In this document: positions 1 to 8,250 of the stretch, piece after piece
Layout of the letters: each line of letters starts with the position of its first letter
Numbering within the stretch: the first letter of the stretch is position 1
From: Streptomyces sp. 549
GTDB taxonomy: Bacteria; Actinomycetota; Actinomycetes; Streptomycetales; Streptomycetaceae
NCBI RefSeq assembly: GCF_030124175.1
Contig: NZ_JASKMT010000029.1
Location: 1-64,000, forward strand
Length of the DNA: 64,000 nt
Direction of reading: 5' to 3'
Position numbers and translations under genes: made by a program
Notes under the pieces: generated by a model
What the model was told of the DNA's origin: nothing
What the model saw: the letters and a program-made list of their open reading frames with translations, nothing else
The model's database searches: none

Positions 1-64
1 GCTTCACACACCAAAGGATGCCCAACACCAGGAAAGATCACTCAAGGTAACGAAGCACTACTAA

Positions 65-92
65 GGGGCCGCGGAGAGAGCCGTTCGGCCCC
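65..92 (-). terminator. Possible terminator downstream of the L,D-transpeptidase gene
   Basis: A 7-bp perfect stem (GGGGCCG paired with CGGCCCC) encloses a 14-nt loop, about 190 bases past the stop of the minus-strand L,D-transpeptidase gene. There is no clear U-run, as is common in high-GC actinomycetes. The long distance from the stop keeps confidence low. No gene is visible in positions 1-279. Confidence 0.3.
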
Positions 93-279
93 GCCGTCAT
101 CCAGGCGGGCTCAGCACCCTGGGGCGCGGGAGTACCGCCTCGAGGAGAGAGGCCCGGTCTGGTCGGGCGGGCTCGGCGAGCACGCGGCCGCGGCCGGACC
201 TCCCCGCACCGCCGTCCGTCCGCGGGGGCGCCCGCAGTGCGGTGCGGGGAGGCGGCATGCGAGCCCGCCGACGTGAGGG

Positions 280-993
280 TCAGGTCCCCGGCTTGCGACC
301 GTAGACGTGCACGTTGTCGCCGTTCTTCAGCAGCCCCCAGTACGCCTCGGCGTCCTTGGGCCGCATGTTCACGCACCCGCGGGAACCCGGGGGCGACCAC
401 ACGCTGCCCTTGATGGAGTGGAACGCCTGACCTCCGTCGAAGAACTGGCTGTAGGGCATGGCCACGTCGTAGATCGTCGACCAGTGGTCCTTGTTGCGCC
501 AGTAGATCTTCTTCGCCCCGGTGCGCGTCTCGTACCCGTCACGTCCGGTCCGCACCGGAAGCGGGCCCTTGACCAGGCGCTTCCCGTCCTGGATCCAGGA
601 CAGTTGGCGGGTCAGGTCGATGCAGGCGACGCGCCCCTTGTCGGTCGGGCACTTGCCCGCCTTGTTGGGGTTCTTGCCTGCGGCCTTCTGGGCGTTCATC
701 AACGCCATCACGCCCCAGGTGACAGGACCGGCGTAGCCGATGTTCGGCTTGATGCCGTGTTTTGTCTGGAAGGCCTGGATGGCCTTGCAGTCCGCAGCCG
801 ACTGCCTGCCGTCCACCTTGAGGCCGAGGAAACCCTCGACCTGCTTCTGGTGGGGGCCGGTGCTGGTGGTGCACGCCGGGGCCGCGTGGGCCGGTGTGGC
901 GCCGGCGGCCACGGCCAGCGGCGTGGCCACCGCGGCAGCGGACAGCAGCGCACCGAGTCTGAGTCTGCGGTTTCTGGACGCCGTTGATCGCAT
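280..993 (-). CDS. Secreted L,D-transpeptidase (YkuD) with peptidoglycan-binding domain
   Basis: Predicted 237-aa exported enzyme forming 3-3 cross-links in peptidoglycan or attaching proteins to it. A Tat/Sec-like signal peptide is visible: an Arg-rich start (RNRRLRL), a hydrophobic stretch at about residues 14-30 and a cleavage motif AHA near residue 37. Residues 48-100 resemble a PG_binding_1 domain. The C-terminal half is a YkuD domain with His192 and the SRGCVNM motif containing the catalytic Cys207. The ATG at 993 was chosen because GGGAGGGAG lies about 9 bases upstream and the signal peptide begins here; a longer reading frame up to 1047 has no such support. The gene appears monocistronic. 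Family assignment is firm; the actual substrate is not known. Confidence 0.9.
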   Translation of the reverse strand: MRSTASRNRRLRLGALLSAAAVATPLAVAAGATPAHAAPACTTSTGPHQKQVEGFLGLKVDGRQSAADCKAIQAFQTKHGIKPNIGYAGPVTWGVMALMNAQKAAGKNPNKAGKCPTDKGRVACIDLTRQLSWIQDGKRLVKGPLPVRTGRDGYETRTGAKKIYWRNKDHWSTIYDVAMPYSQFFDGGQAFHSIKGSVWSPPGSRGCVNMRPKDAEAYWGLLKNGDNVHVYGRKPGT

Positions 994-1261
994 GATCGTG
1001 TGACTCCCTCCCCGTGCACTCGCCTCGCGGCGGCCGACGGCGACCACGTGTCCGTGCGCAGGAGACGGGCGAGTGCGGACTCCGCGCCGGAGCGCCGTCT
1101 CCTCGCGTTGTCAGACCACCGCGGGGCCCTCGGGGTTGTACGGCCGCCGGGGGCGGTTGCCCATGGCCGAATCCCGTTCGGTGGGCAGTAGGGGGCGACG
1201 GCCGAAAGTGATCCGCCGGCGGTGCCGAACCCGCCGCTACCTTCGTGCGGGAAGGCGGCGG

Positions 1262-1309
1262 GTCCGGCCGGGAGGGGGTCCGGCCGGGAGGAGTCCGGCC
1301 GGGAGGGGG
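1262..1309. repeat. Three tandem copies of a 15-16 bp GC-rich unit
   Basis: The unit GTCCGGCCGGGAGG starts at 1262, 1278 and 1293 (periods 16 and 15), with a decayed fourth copy after 1309. It lies in non-coding DNA between two minus-strand genes. Each copy contains the palindromic core CCGGCCGG. It could be a variable-number repeat or a protein-binding array; nothing in the sequence decides this. Confidence 0.7.
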
Positions 1310-1342
1310 TTCGGCTGTCCGGCGTCCAGCGGGGCAACGACC

Positions 1343-1379
1343 CCCGCTCAACGGGTCAACCACTCCCGCTCAACGGGTC
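1343..1379 (-). terminator. Two repeated small hairpins just past the alpha-glucosidase stop
   Basis: The 15-base unit CCCGCTCAACGGGTC occurs at 1343-1357 and 1365-1379, with a partial third copy near 1387. Each copy folds into a CCCG/CGGG hairpin. They sit 12-50 bases past the stop of the minus-strand alpha-glucosidase gene, where a transcription end or mRNA 3' stabiliser would be expected. Stems of only 4 bp are weak, so the role is an inference. Confidence 0.35.
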
Positions 1380-1391
1380 GGTCACATCCGC

Positions 1392-3047
1392 TCAGGGGGC
1401 CAGCCACACCGCGGTGTCGCTCGGCAACCGGCCGCCGTCCAGCTCACCGCTGGCCAGCAGCAGGCGGCTGTGCGGGGGCAGCGCCACCGGCTCGTGGTGC
1501 AGGTTGACCACACACTGGAAGCCGGGCTCCCGCGTGAAGGACAGCACCGGTTCCTGCGGCGAGCTGAGCCAGCTGAGCGTGCCGTCGCCCAGCGCCGGGT
1601 GGTCGCGGCGCAGGCGCAGCGCCGTGCGGTAGAGGTTGAGCATCGACCGCCGGTCCTGGCGCTGGCTCGCGGCCGTCAGTGTCTTCCACGCTCCGGGCTG
1701 CGGCAGCCAGGGGGGAGCTGCGGCGCCGTCGGGGCTGTAACCGAAGGGCGGAGAGCCCCCGTTCCAGGGCAGGGGGACGCGGCAGCCGTCCCGCCCGCGG
1801 TCGGTGCGGCCCGAACGCTCCCAGGTGGGGTCCTGCAGAACTTCCTCCGGCAGGTCCTCGACCTCCCACAGGCCGAGTTCCTCACCCTGGTAGAGGTAGG
1901 CGCCGCCTGGCAGTGCGAGGGTGAGCAGGGCCGCGGCCCTGGCCCTGCGGGTACCGAGTTCCAGGTCGGCCGGCGCGTCGAGGTCGGCGAGTGAGCGTTG
2001 CGGCCGGTCGGGTTGCGGCCTGGCGTAGCGGGAGACGTGCCGGGCGACGTCGTGGTTGGACAGCACCCAGGTGGCCGGGGCGCCGACCGTGGCCAGCGCG
2101 CCGAGTGACGTGTCGATGACCCGCCGTAGGGAGGGGGCACGCCAGGGGGCCGTGAGGTAGTCGAAGTTGAAGGCGGTGTGCAGTTCGTCGCTGCGCACGT
2201 ACCGGGCCAGCCGGTCCGGGGCGTCGGCCCACGCTTCGGCGACGAACACCCGTGGCTCCTCGTAGGTGTCGGCCAGGGCCCGCCACCGCTGGAAGATCGC
2301 GTGGACCTCCTCGCGGTCCCAGTGCGGGTGGTCGTCCAGTGAGGAGGCCTCAAGGATCTTGCCGTCGAGGGACCCCACGTCAGGCAGCCCGGGGGCTTTG
2401 ACAAGACCGTGGGCGACATCGATGCGGACCCCGTCCACGCCGCGGTCGAACCAGAAGCGCAGGATCGACTCGAACTCGGCGTGCACCTCCTCGTTGTCCC
2501 AGTTCAGATCCGGTTGCTCGGGCGCGAACAGGTGCAGGTACCAGGGCCCGGGAGAGCCTTTGGCTTCGGTGACGCGGCTCCACGCGGGCCCGCCGAAGAC
2601 GCTGCGCCAGTCGTTGGGCGGCTCGTCGCCCGCCGGGCCGCGACCGGGACGGAAGATGTAGCGGTCCCTGGCCGCTGACCCCGGTCCCGCCGCCAGCGCC
2701 TCACGGAACCAGGCGTGCTCCGAGGAGGTGTGGTTGGGCACGATGTCGATGATCAGGCGCAGCCCGTGCCCGTGGGCTTCGTCGATCAGCGCCTGCGCGT
2801 CGTCGAGAGTGCCGAACGCCGGATCGATGTCGCGGTAGTCAGCCACGTCGTAGCCCCCGTCAGCCATGGGGGACGGGTACCAGGGAGTGATCCACAGCGC
2901 GTCGATCCCGAGGTCGGCGAGGTAGGGAAGGCGCTGCCGAACGCCGCCCAGGTCGCCGATGCCGTCGCCGTCGCTGTCGGCGAAGCTGCGGAGGTAGATC
3001 TGGTGGATGACTGCGTCGCGCCACCAGGCGGCTCGCACGGGGGTCAC
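1392..3047 (-). CDS. Alpha-glucosidase, glycoside hydrolase family 13
   Basis: Predicted 551-aa cytoplasmic GH13 enzyme of the oligo-1,6-glucosidase/alpha-glucosidase group, hydrolysing terminal alpha-glucosidic bonds of imported maltooligosaccharides. All four GH13 signature regions are visible: DIVPNH (101-106), GVRID with nucleophile Asp210, VFVAEAW with acid/base Glu271, and NHD with Asp333. Length is normal for the family. I chose the GTG at 3047 because GAGGAGA lies about 5 bases upstream and the protein starts with the usual AWWRDAVIHQIYLRSF-type N-terminus; the frame stays open to 3497 but the extra 150 codons are Pro/Arg-rich and not protein-like. No sugar transporter genes are adjacent. 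Substrate specificity (maltose versus isomaltose) is not determined. Confidence 0.9.
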   Translation of the reverse strand: MTPVRAAWWRDAVIHQIYLRSFADSDGDGIGDLGGVRQRLPYLADLGIDALWITPWYPSPMADGGYDVADYRDIDPAFGTLDDAQALIDEAHGHGLRLIIDIVPNHTSSEHAWFREALAAGPGSAARDRYIFRPGRGPAGDEPPNDWRSVFGGPAWSRVTEAKGSPGPWYLHLFAPEQPDLNWDNEEVHAEFESILRFWFDRGVDGVRIDVAHGLVKAPGLPDVGSLDGKILEASSLDDHPHWDREEVHAIFQRWRALADTYEEPRVFVAEAWADAPDRLARYVRSDELHTAFNFDYLTAPWRAPSLRRVIDTSLGALATVGAPATWVLSNHDVARHVSRYARPQPDRPQRSLADLDAPADLELGTRRARAAALLTLALPGGAYLYQGEELGLWEVEDLPEEVLQDPTWERSGRTDRGRDGCRVPLPWNGGSPPFGYSPDGAAAPPWLPQPGAWKTLTAASQRQDRRSMLNLYRTALRLRRDHPALGDGTLSWLSSPQEPVLSFTREPGFQCVVNLHHEPVALPPHSRLLLASGELDGGRLPSDTAVWLAP

Positions 3048-3429
3048 GGCTCTCCTCACGGCTCTCCTCACGGGGTCGGTCGGCCTCGTCGGGTGGCCGG
3101 GCCGGCGCGGTGGGCCGCCCGTCGGCACCCAGGAAGTACAACCCTGCACCACGGCCGTGTGTTCCGGCACGAGTGCCGCTGCGGCGGACAGCCTCCGGCG
3201 GGACGGTGCACGGAGCTTGCCGGGCGGGCTTCGGGCGGACGGGCTTCGGCGGCCCTCGTCGCTGGCGGTGCCACGTGCCCCGGGCCTCCCAGTCCGGGGC
3301 ACGTAGGGTGGTGAGGGTCTGGGTGTCGCTCCACGGCCCGAGGCGGCGCGTGGAACGCGGCATGCGCGGAGGCAGTGCGCACCCGGCACGGGTAGCGGCG
3401 CACACAGGGGGAACGGACGGGGAAGCGGT
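3048..3429. promoter_or_regulatory. Divergent promoter region, alpha-glucosidase / metallophosphoesterase
   Basis: This 382-base gap separates the minus-strand alpha-glucosidase start from the plus-strand metallophosphoesterase start, so it must carry both promoters. A 12-base unit GGCTCTCCTCAC occurs twice in tandem at its left edge (about 3048-3072). This duplicates the alpha-glucosidase ribosome-binding site GAGGAG. I found no confident regulator site. Confidence 0.5.
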
Positions 3430-4317
3430 GTGAGCGACGACGGGGAAGCGCGGCCGGCACGGTGCGACGGTGGCGCTGGGATGAGCCTGGTCGCCATCAG
3501 CGACCTCCACGTCCGCTACGCCGAGAACCGCGACATCGTCGAGGGCCTGCGACCGGAGTCGGACGACGACTGGCTGGTGGTCGCCGGAGACGTCGCGGAG
3601 AACTTCGACGACGTCGTGTGGGCGCTCGGCACACTGAACGACCGCTTCGCCAAGGTCATCTGGACCCCCGGCAACCACGAACTGTGGACCCCGCCGAACG
3701 ACCCGGTCCAACTCCGCGGCGAGGAGCGCTACCTGCACCTGGCCAAGACCCTGCGCCAGCTCGGAGTGGTCACACCCGAGGACCCCTATCCGGTGTGGCA
3801 GGGCCCTGGCGGGCCGGCCGTGATCGCGCCGCTGTTCGTGCTGTACGACTACACGTTCCGGCCCGGAGGCACCTACTCGAAGGAAGGGGCGCTCGCCGTC
3901 GCCCACGAGGCGGGTGTGGTCGCCACCGACGAGTACTTCCTGCACCCCGACCCGTACCCCAGTCGTGACGCGTGGTGCCGGGAGCGACTGGCCTACACCC
4001 GCTCGCGGCTGGATCGGCTGGACCCGGCTCTGCCCACCGTGCTCGTCAACCACTTCCCGCTGGTGCGCGAGCCCACCCGCGTACTGCACTACCCGGAGTT
4101 CGCGCTGTGGTGCGGCACGGAGGCCACGGCCGACTGGCACGTGCGGTACCGCGCGACCGCCGTCGTCTACGGGCACCTGCACATTCCGCGCACGATCGAG
4201 TGCGACGGGGTGCCCCACCGCGAGGTGTCGCTCGGATACCCGCGCGAGTGGCGCAGCCGGCCGTTCGCCCCCGCCGGGCTCTGCCGCATCCTCCCCGAGC
4301 CGGACAAGCAGCGGTGA
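3430..4317 (+). CDS. Calcineurin-like metallophosphoesterase
   Basis: Predicted 295-aa metal-dependent phosphoesterase. Metal-ligand motifs are present in order: ISDLH (Asp25, His27), VAGD (Asp54), PGNHE (Asn82, His83), VNHFPL, and GHLH near residue 245. No signal peptide or membrane segment is seen, so it is cytoplasmic. The GTG at 3430 follows GGGGAAG; an ATG at 3481 lies 17 codons in and immediately precedes the conserved SLVAISDLH, so it is a real alternative. The gene ends in GTGA, overlapping a short frame that resembles the start of a Sfp/Svp-type phosphopantetheinyl transferase. In many Streptomyces this esterase is coupled to that transferase. The substrate is unknown. Confidence 0.85.
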   Translation: MSDDGEARPARCDGGAGMSLVAISDLHVRYAENRDIVEGLRPESDDDWLVVAGDVAENFDDVVWALGTLNDRFAKVIWTPGNHELWTPPNDPVQLRGEERYLHLAKTLRQLGVVTPEDPYPVWQGPGGPAVIAPLFVLYDYTFRPGGTYSKEGALAVAHEAGVVATDEYFLHPDPYPSRDAWCRERLAYTRSRLDRLDPALPTVLVNHFPLVREPTRVLHYPEFALWCGTEATADWHVRYRATAVVYGHLHIPRTIECDGVPHREVSLGYPREWRSRPFAPAGLCRILPEPDKQR

Positions 4318-4420
4318 CCGACGGAAGCAGCGGGGCCGGGCTGCTCACCCGGTCACTCCTCGACGACGTGGTGGCCGGTGAAACCGCTGAGAGCGACGCG
4401 CCGGTCGTCCTGCGAGTGCC
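4314..4420 (+). pseudogene. Possible remnant of a phosphopantetheinyl transferase start
   Basis: A GTG at 4314 overlaps the metallophosphoesterase stop (GTGA), the coupling expected for an Sfp/Svp-type 4'-phosphopantetheinyl transferase. The first ~30 codons include LLTRSLLDDVVAGET, reminiscent of the LLP..VVAVE.F opening of the Streptomyces enzymes. After that the frame loses any resemblance and runs antisense into the DUF397 gene. None of the transferase's catalytic motifs is present. I read it as a deletion remnant; the match is short and the call is tentative. Confidence 0.3.
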
Positions 4421-4505
4421 GGATCGGGCTGGAAGTAGCCCACGTCGGACGGGGAGCAGGCGTGACGCGTTCGGCGTGACAGCGACAAGGGCCGCCGCGC
4501 CAAGG

Positions 4506-4697
4506 TCACACGCGCGAGTCGGCCGCCAGCGTCGTGAACGCCGACCAGGCATCGCGGGAGACGGCCAGGGACGGCCGCTCGACGTCCTTCGAGTCGCGGA
4601 TGAGAACGGTCTCGGTGCGCACAGCGACCTCTACGCAGTTGCCGCCGCCACCGCCGCTGTAGCTGCTCTTGAACCAAGCAAGTTCGGTGGTGCTCAT
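4506..4697 (-). CDS. DUF397 domain protein
   Basis: Predicted 63-aa small protein made of one DUF397 domain: a WFKSSYSGG opening, a CVEVA core, IRDSKD and a W-x-AF segment before the end. This family accompanies XRE/DUF5753 regulators throughout Streptomyces, with a partner or antitoxin-like role proposed but mostly untested (for example in the BldB/WhiJ-type groups). The ATG at 4697 overlaps the stop of the upstream XRE gene (ATGA), so the two are translationally coupled. Length is typical for the family. Confidence 0.9.
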   Translation of the reverse strand: MSTTELAWFKSSYSGGGGGNCVEVAVRTETVLIRDSKDVERPSLAVSRDAWSAFTTLAADSRV

Positions 4698-5566
4698 AGC
4701 GCTCCTCGCATCTGCTCCAGCAGGCTTACCGTGGCTTGATGGCTCAGAGCCTGCGAGCGCATCTTGCCATAGCGTTGAAGCATGGCGCTTGCGGCTTTCG
4801 AGTCAGTGACGAGCATGCTGCAGTCGTGCGCTTCCACGTAGCCGACCCAACGGTTCTCTGCTGTCTCGGCGAGGTAGAGAGGACCTTCGAAGCCGGAGTG
4901 ATCCTCCTGAACTCGTGGCATGACCTGGATCTCTACGTTTCGTAGACGGCCCGCAGCTAGGAGGTGGCTGAGGAGTGCGTCCGTGACCTCGGCACCTGCC
5001 AGACGGCGGTCCAACAGTGCTTGTTCGACGACGAAGCTGAACGTGCTGTTCGGCCGCTCGGTCAGGAGGCGTTGCCGTTCGAGACGAGCCGTGGCCTGCT
5101 GCTCGAACTGCTCCTCCGACAGAGGAGGAAGACGCCGGTCGAAGAGGGCGCGAATGTACGGCTCAGGTTGAAGCAGCCCCGGAATCACCGCGCACTCGTA
5201 CGCATACAGCGAGATCGCGTCCTCCTCGATCCCCGCCCACTGCCGGAACCACGACGCCAGTCCCGCCTTCCGCGTCAGGCTTCTCGCCGCCGCACCGAGT
5301 ACCCGCCCCGCGACCGCACCCAGTGCCTCCTCCGACCGGTCCAGCAGGTCCCGTGGCGGGAACCGCTTGCCCTGTTCGATCTTGGCGATGTAGGCAACCG
5401 AGTACCGCACCAGCGGCGCGAACTGCTCCTGCGTCAGGCCGGCTTCCTCTCTCAGTGCCTTCAGGACCGCGCCGAAGGTCTTCAGACTGTCCGACAGCTC
5501 GGGTTCACAGTTTCCGCCTCCGCCCTGCCCGGCGCTCCCGCCCGCCCCGCCGTTCCCCGTCGCCAT
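4694..5566 (-). CDS. XRE-family regulator with DUF5753 domain
   Basis: Predicted 290-aa DNA-binding regulator. An N-terminal helix-turn-helix is visible (LKALREEAGLTQEQFA then VAYIAKIEQGKRFP, about residues 33-70). The rest is a DUF5753 domain with the usual YECAVIPGLLQ motif. It is the WhiJ-like type of regulator paired with DUF397. I chose the ATG at 5566, preceded by GGAAGGTGG at about 6 bases; the frame is open to 5674 but the upstream part is low-complexity. A divergent HATPase gene begins at 5776, completing the regulator/DUF397/ATPase trio common in Streptomyces. Target genes are unknown; autoregulation of the 5567-5775 gap is likely. Confidence 0.9.
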   Translation of the reverse strand: MATGNGGAGGSAGQGGGGNCEPELSDSLKTFGAVLKALREEAGLTQEQFAPLVRYSVAYIAKIEQGKRFPPRDLLDRSEEALGAVAGRVLGAAARSLTRKAGLASWFRQWAGIEEDAISLYAYECAVIPGLLQPEPYIRALFDRRLPPLSEEQFEQQATARLERQRLLTERPNSTFSFVVEQALLDRRLAGAEVTDALLSHLLAAGRLRNVEIQVMPRVQEDHSGFEGPLYLAETAENRWVGYVEAHDCSMLVTDSKAASAMLQRYGKMRSQALSHQATVSLLEQMRGAL

Positions 5567-5775
5567 CGCAGCCACCTTCCCCTGTGCCGCCGGACCGTAC
5601 CCGTGCCAGGCCCGGACGTGTGCCGTACCGTGCGCCGCGCGCGCTGCGCCACGCACGACGAGCCCCATCGTCACGTACAGCGACCGACCCGGTCCAGCGA
5701 GTCAACCAGTACAGCGTGATCTGTATCAGCGCTGGACCTGCCGACGGTCACACCTCTCCCGGCAGGGTGACCGTC

Positions 5776-6246
5776 ATGTCAGCCCCACGCGTGCAAACCC
5801 CCACTCCCGTCGACACGTTCGCGCAGCGCTTCTCCGCCACCCGGCGCGGTGCGCGCCTCGCCCGCCTGCTCGCCGCGCACCAACTCACCGCGTGGGGCCA
5901 TCCGCACGCCACCGAGGCGCACGACACCGTCGTCCTGCTGGTGGCCGAACTCGCGGCGAACGCAGTCCTCCACGGCCGTGTCCCGGGACGGGACTTCGCC
6001 CTGTCCCTGTCCCGCGACGAGAGCCGGGGTGTCGTCAGGATCAAGGTGACGGACACCCACCCAGCCCGGCCGGCACGGCTGGCTCCAGGCCCGGACGAGG
6101 ACGGGGGCCGCGGCCTGCTGCTCGTCGACGCGCTCGCATCCGACTGGGGTGTACGCGACCGCTTCGGCCCCGGCAAGACGGTGTGGGCCGAGTGCGTTCT
6201 TCGTCCGGAGTTGGCGGCGCCCGGTCCGCGCTCACTGACGGAATGA
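5776..6246 (+). CDS. HATPase_c anti-sigma-factor-like ATP-binding protein
   Basis: Predicted 156-aa protein with an RsbW-like GHKL ATPase fold. The N-box ELAANAVLHG sits near residue 60 and a Gly-rich GGRGLLLVDAL segment near 115. The D-x-G-x-G box is not clear, typical of the divergent Streptomyces members of this family. Such proteins act as anti-sigma kinases or orphan ATP-binding partners. The ATG at 5776 follows AGGGTG; a GTG nine bases upstream is possible. It is transcribed divergently from the XRE/DUF397 pair. A strong hairpin follows the stop at 6285-6316. Confidence 0.8.
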   Translation: MSAPRVQTPTPVDTFAQRFSATRRGARLARLLAAHQLTAWGHPHATEAHDTVVLLVAELAANAVLHGRVPGRDFALSLSRDESRGVVRIKVTDTHPARPARLAPGPDEDGGRGLLLVDALASDWGVRDRFGPGKTVWAECVLRPELAAPGPRSLTE

Positions 6247-6284
6247 GCGCCGTCCTCCGGCCCACGGGCCGGGGAGCCGGCAGC

Positions 6285-6316
6285 GCGCCGGGCACCTGCG
6301 GTGAGGTGCCGGGCGC
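6285..6316 (+). terminator. Terminator hairpin after the HATPase gene
   Basis: A 13-bp stem with one mismatch (GCGCCGGGCACCT against AGGTGCCGGGCGC) encloses a 6-base loop, 39 bases past the stop codon. There is no U-run, as usual for actinomycete terminators. No gene lies in 6247-6517. Confidence 0.7.
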
Positions 6317-6517
6317 CGGAGTTGTCGTACCGCCCCCTCAGACGGTGAATGCAGGGACGGACGTGTGCTCGCTTCCGAGCGTGGGTGGGTGTGCCGCTGC
6401 CGCTGCCGCCGGGGTCGGTTCGGCGGCTACTGAGTTCGACGGCGGCGGCCGATCCGGCGCGCTCCCGCACGTAGCCTGGGTGCCGACTCAGGGCTTCCCC
6501 CTCGGAAGGACGTCCTC

Positions 6518-6817
6518 ATGCCCAGGACCACGCAGCTCCGCACGTACACCGTCCGCGAAGGAATGCTGGACGAGTGGGTCGAGCGGTGGCGCCGGGAAAT
6601 CGTCCCGTTGCGCCTGGAGTTGGGGTTCACCATCAGGGGAGCGTGGGTCGACCGTGAGCGGAACCACTTCGTCTGGCTGATCTCCTACGACGGTCCCGAC
6701 ACGTTCGCCGAGCGCAACGCCATGTACTGGGAGTCGCCCGCTCGTAAGGCCATGGGCCTCGATCCGGACGACTACCTGCTGCACACCGACGACCGCACGG
6801 TCGAGGAACGCTACTGA
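6518..6817 (+). CDS. NIPSNAP family protein
   Basis: Predicted 99-aa protein matching the NIPSNAP dimeric alpha/beta-barrel family: RTYTVREGMLDEW at the start, a GFTIRGAWVD strand, FVWLISYDG, and MYWESPARKA in the central helix. Bacterial members have no established reaction; some are thought to bind small ligands. The ATG at 6518 follows GGAAGGA. The gene stands alone. Just past its stop, the opposite strand carries the 3' end of a decayed WD40 gene, whose frame runs antisense through this gene with no stop before 6488. Confidence 0.85.
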   Translation: MPRTTQLRTYTVREGMLDEWVERWRREIVPLRLELGFTIRGAWVDRERNHFVWLISYDGPDTFAERNAMYWESPARKAMGLDPDDYLLHTDDRTVEERY

Positions 6818-6835
6818 GCCCTGCCCGCCGCATGA

Positions 6836-8250
6836 CCTACGGAGGGGGAGTGGCAGCAGGTGCTGACGCTGCTCCTCCTCGCTGAGCGTTCGGAGGACCC
6901 GTCCCCGCGCGTGTGCTTCGAGCCGGTCGAAGTCGGGTTCGGGGGACCAGACGCGGGCTGTTTCGTCGAAGGAAGCCGTGAGCAGCCTCCTGCTGTCCCG
7001 CGACCAGACGACGGACGTCACCTTGTCCTGGTGGACGCCGACGATCGCGACCTCCTCCAGGGTGGCGCAGGACCAGACCTGTACGGTGCGATCGTCGGAG
7101 CCGGTGGCGAGGAACCTGCCGTCGTGGGACCAGGCGACGGATCGCACCCGACCTTCATGGCCCTTCAGGGTGCCTGTAGGGCGTCCTGTGGCCACGTCCC
7201 AGACTGCGGCGTTCCAGTCACCGGAGGCCGTCGCGACGCGGCGCTCATCGGGAGCCCACACCACGTCGTCCACGTAGTTGTCGTGGCCGCGCAGGACGGT
7301 GAGTTGCCGGCTCTCGCCGACGTCCCACAGCCGGCAGGTGCGGTCGTCGGAGGAACTGGCCAGCATCCGGCTGCTGGGCGACCAGGCGATGCGGCCGACC
7401 CAGTCCTGATGCCCGGTCAGGACGTGCAGTTCCGTGCCTTCCCCGGCGGTACGGATGCGGACGGTGCCGTCATGCCCGCCCGTGGCGACGCAGCGGCCGT
7501 CCGGTGACCAGGCGCAGGCTTCGACCACCTCGCCGCGGTGCTCGAACCGGACGTCGCCCGCCAGGTCCGTCACCCGGAAGACGCCGTCATTGGCACTGAG
7601 GGCGAGCTGATCGCCCTGCGGCGACCAGGCCACGCTCCACACCCGGTCCCGAGCTGCGCCACCCGTCCGGTGGCAGCCCCGGTGGCCGCATCCCACACCC
7701 GTACCGTGCGGTCGTCGGAAGCGGTGGCGAAACGGGACTCCTCAGGGGACCGGGCCGCCTGGTTGACCGGCCCGGTGTGTCCGTCGGCCAGCACGAGCTC
7801 GGCTCCTCGCGGACGCAGGTCCCACACGATCGCCGTGCCGTCGGTGGAACTCGTGGCGAGCTGCGTGCCCGTGGGCGACCAGGCCATTCCCCACACCGTG
7901 TTGGTGTGGCCGTGCAGTACGGCCAGGACCTCCGCGTCCGCGGCGCTGACCACGCGCACGGTCCGGTCGGACGAGGCGGAGGCCAGCATCCGGGCGTCCG
8001 GGGACCACGCCACGCCCCAGACGTCGTCGCGGTGGCCTCGCAGTTCGTGGACGGGTGCGGTCGTCGCCGCCTCCCAGACGCGTACCACGCGGTCCTTCCA
8101 GGTGGCGGCGACGTGTCTGCCGTCGGGTGACCACGCCACCTGCCGGCCCGCTCCGGTGGGCCCGCTGAGCAGCCCCGGGGGGCGCCCGAGGTGGCGTTCC
8201 AGATGCGGACCACGCAGTCCCTTCCCGCAGTGGCGAGCCGGGACGAGTCC
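6836..8250 (-). pseudogene. WD40-repeat protein gene, 5'-truncated with two frameshifts
   Basis: At least nine WD40 repeats (AWSPDG..LA, SSDDRT, VRVWD patterns) are readable, but in three different frames. One frame covers roughly 8250-8180, a second 8160-7650 and a third 7648-6836. The first break lies at a CCCCGGGGGG run near 8173-8182 and the second near 7648. The N-terminal part is missing: the WD40 reading stops where pglZ sequence begins on the other strand. Repeats of this kind form the C-terminal sensor of actinobacterial AAA/STAND-WD40 proteins, and SEEEQRQHLLP near 6865-6830 resembles their usual end. No in-frame stop follows, so the frame runs antisense into the NIPSNAP gene. The ATPase or effector module is absent. 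Confidence 0.8.

Larger units (their letters stand above)
994..1391. other. Intergenic region with promoter of the L,D-transpeptidase gene and GC-rich repeats
   Basis: This 398-base stretch lies upstream of the L,D-transpeptidase gene and downstream of the alpha-glucosidase gene, both on the minus strand. I see no convincing coding sequence. It holds two repeat arrays (1262-1309 and 1343-1379), listed separately. The part next to 993 must contain the L,D-transpeptidase promoter, but I could not pick a -10/-35 pair with confidence. Confidence 0.6.

Noticed and set aside
2860..4218. A 452-codon minus-strand frame across the metallophosphoesterase and alpha-glucosidase
   Set aside because: It contains pieces antisense to the phosphoesterase and an out-of-frame copy of the glucosidase start; no family motif.
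8173..8182. A phase-variable G-run controlling a WD40 defence gene
   Set aside because: The gene also lacks its 5' end and has a second frameshift, so correcting the run would not restore it.
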